This document shows, one piece after another, positions 5,757-5,871 of a stretch of DNA of 5,871 nucleotides (its first letter is position 1; every line of letters begins with the position of its first letter). The stretch spans positions 1-5,871 of the forward strand of contig JAGWNT010000141.1 of assembly GCA_028871195.1 (NCBI GenBank). Reading direction: 5' to 3'. The DNA is from REEB85 sp018971455 (lineage in GTDB: Bacteria; Pseudomonadota; Alphaproteobacteria; Acetobacterales; Acetobacteraceae). The notes below the pieces were generated by a model, which ran no database searches, was not told the DNA's origin, and worked only from the letters and a program-made list of their open reading frames with translations. The position numbers were made by a program, and so were the translations under genes.

Positions 5757-5871
5757 ATGGTACGCGTCTACGCCGTGCGGAGGCACCGCGGGAACTGGTA
5801 CCACGCAAAGGGGCGCCGAGAGATATTCCGCAAGACCATCGCCCTATCGGCGGACCGGGACCGTCTCGGTC
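5757..5871 (+). CDS. Uncertain partial ORF at the right edge
   Basis: An ATG at 5757 opens 38 codons without a stop to the edge. The peptide is basic with several aromatics (MVRVYAVRRHRGNWYHAKG, then REIFRKTIALS). There is no ribosome site just upstream, and the same frame is also open through the right terminal repeat, so the true start is unknown. It does not continue DUF262. No family is recognised, and it may be non-coding. GC here is high again, as in the AAA-WYL part. Confidence 0.2.
   Translation, partial: MVRVYAVRRHRGNWYHAKGRREIFRKTIALSADRDRLG

Noticed and set aside
5489..5758. Minus-strand 89-codon frame across the right repeat
   Set aside because: It includes GSVLISGTRGG only because it translates the inverted repeat. 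The rest has no family character, and the plus-strand cysteine pattern is the credible coding signal.

Overview
The window looks like chromosome (or a large replicon) of a GC-rich alphaproteobacterium. This is an inference from the very high GC of most genes, the strong third-position G/C bias, and the clear Shine-Dalgarno sites. I cannot name a genus. No rRNA, tRNA or CRISPR array was seen.

Layout. Positions 1-1259 (minus strand, running off the left edge) hold most of a DUF2779-family protein. It joins a Cas4/RecB-like PD-(D/E)XK nuclease domain with four cluster-type cysteines to a DEDD-type exonuclease-like domain. A divergent intergenic region of about 260 bp separates it from a plus-strand series: an unrecognised 107-aa protein (1521-1844), a 699-aa tandem AAA+ ATPase (1950-4049), and a WYL-domain transcriptional regulator (4046-5107) that overlaps the ATPase gene by ATGA. 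One base after the WYL stop, a DUF262 (GmrSD/ParB-like) gene begins. It has visibly lower GC and breaks off after about 89 codons.

The break is caused by a small element of about 345 bp (5376-5722) with perfect 32-bp terminal inverted repeats. It has no transposase. It carries one 82-aa ORF encoding a cysteine-rich, probably two-zinc protein whose stop codon lies inside the right repeat. The sequence beyond the element does not resume the DUF262 protein. It holds a 7-bp GC hairpin that may be a terminator, and the start of an uncertain ORF that leaves the window.

How the genes may work together (inference). A tandem AAA+ ATPase translationally coupled to a WYL regulator, beside a divergent nuclease-like gene and with a DUF262 gene attached at the 3' end, is a combination expected in accessory or defence islands. 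WYL proteins are established regulators of several anti-phage loci, and DUF262 is the core of type IV restriction enzymes such as GmrSD. The composition drop near the 3' end of the WYL gene suggests that the DUF262 part was acquired at that junction. The inverted-repeat element then disrupted it. The element with its zinc-protein cargo is the most unusual item in the window.
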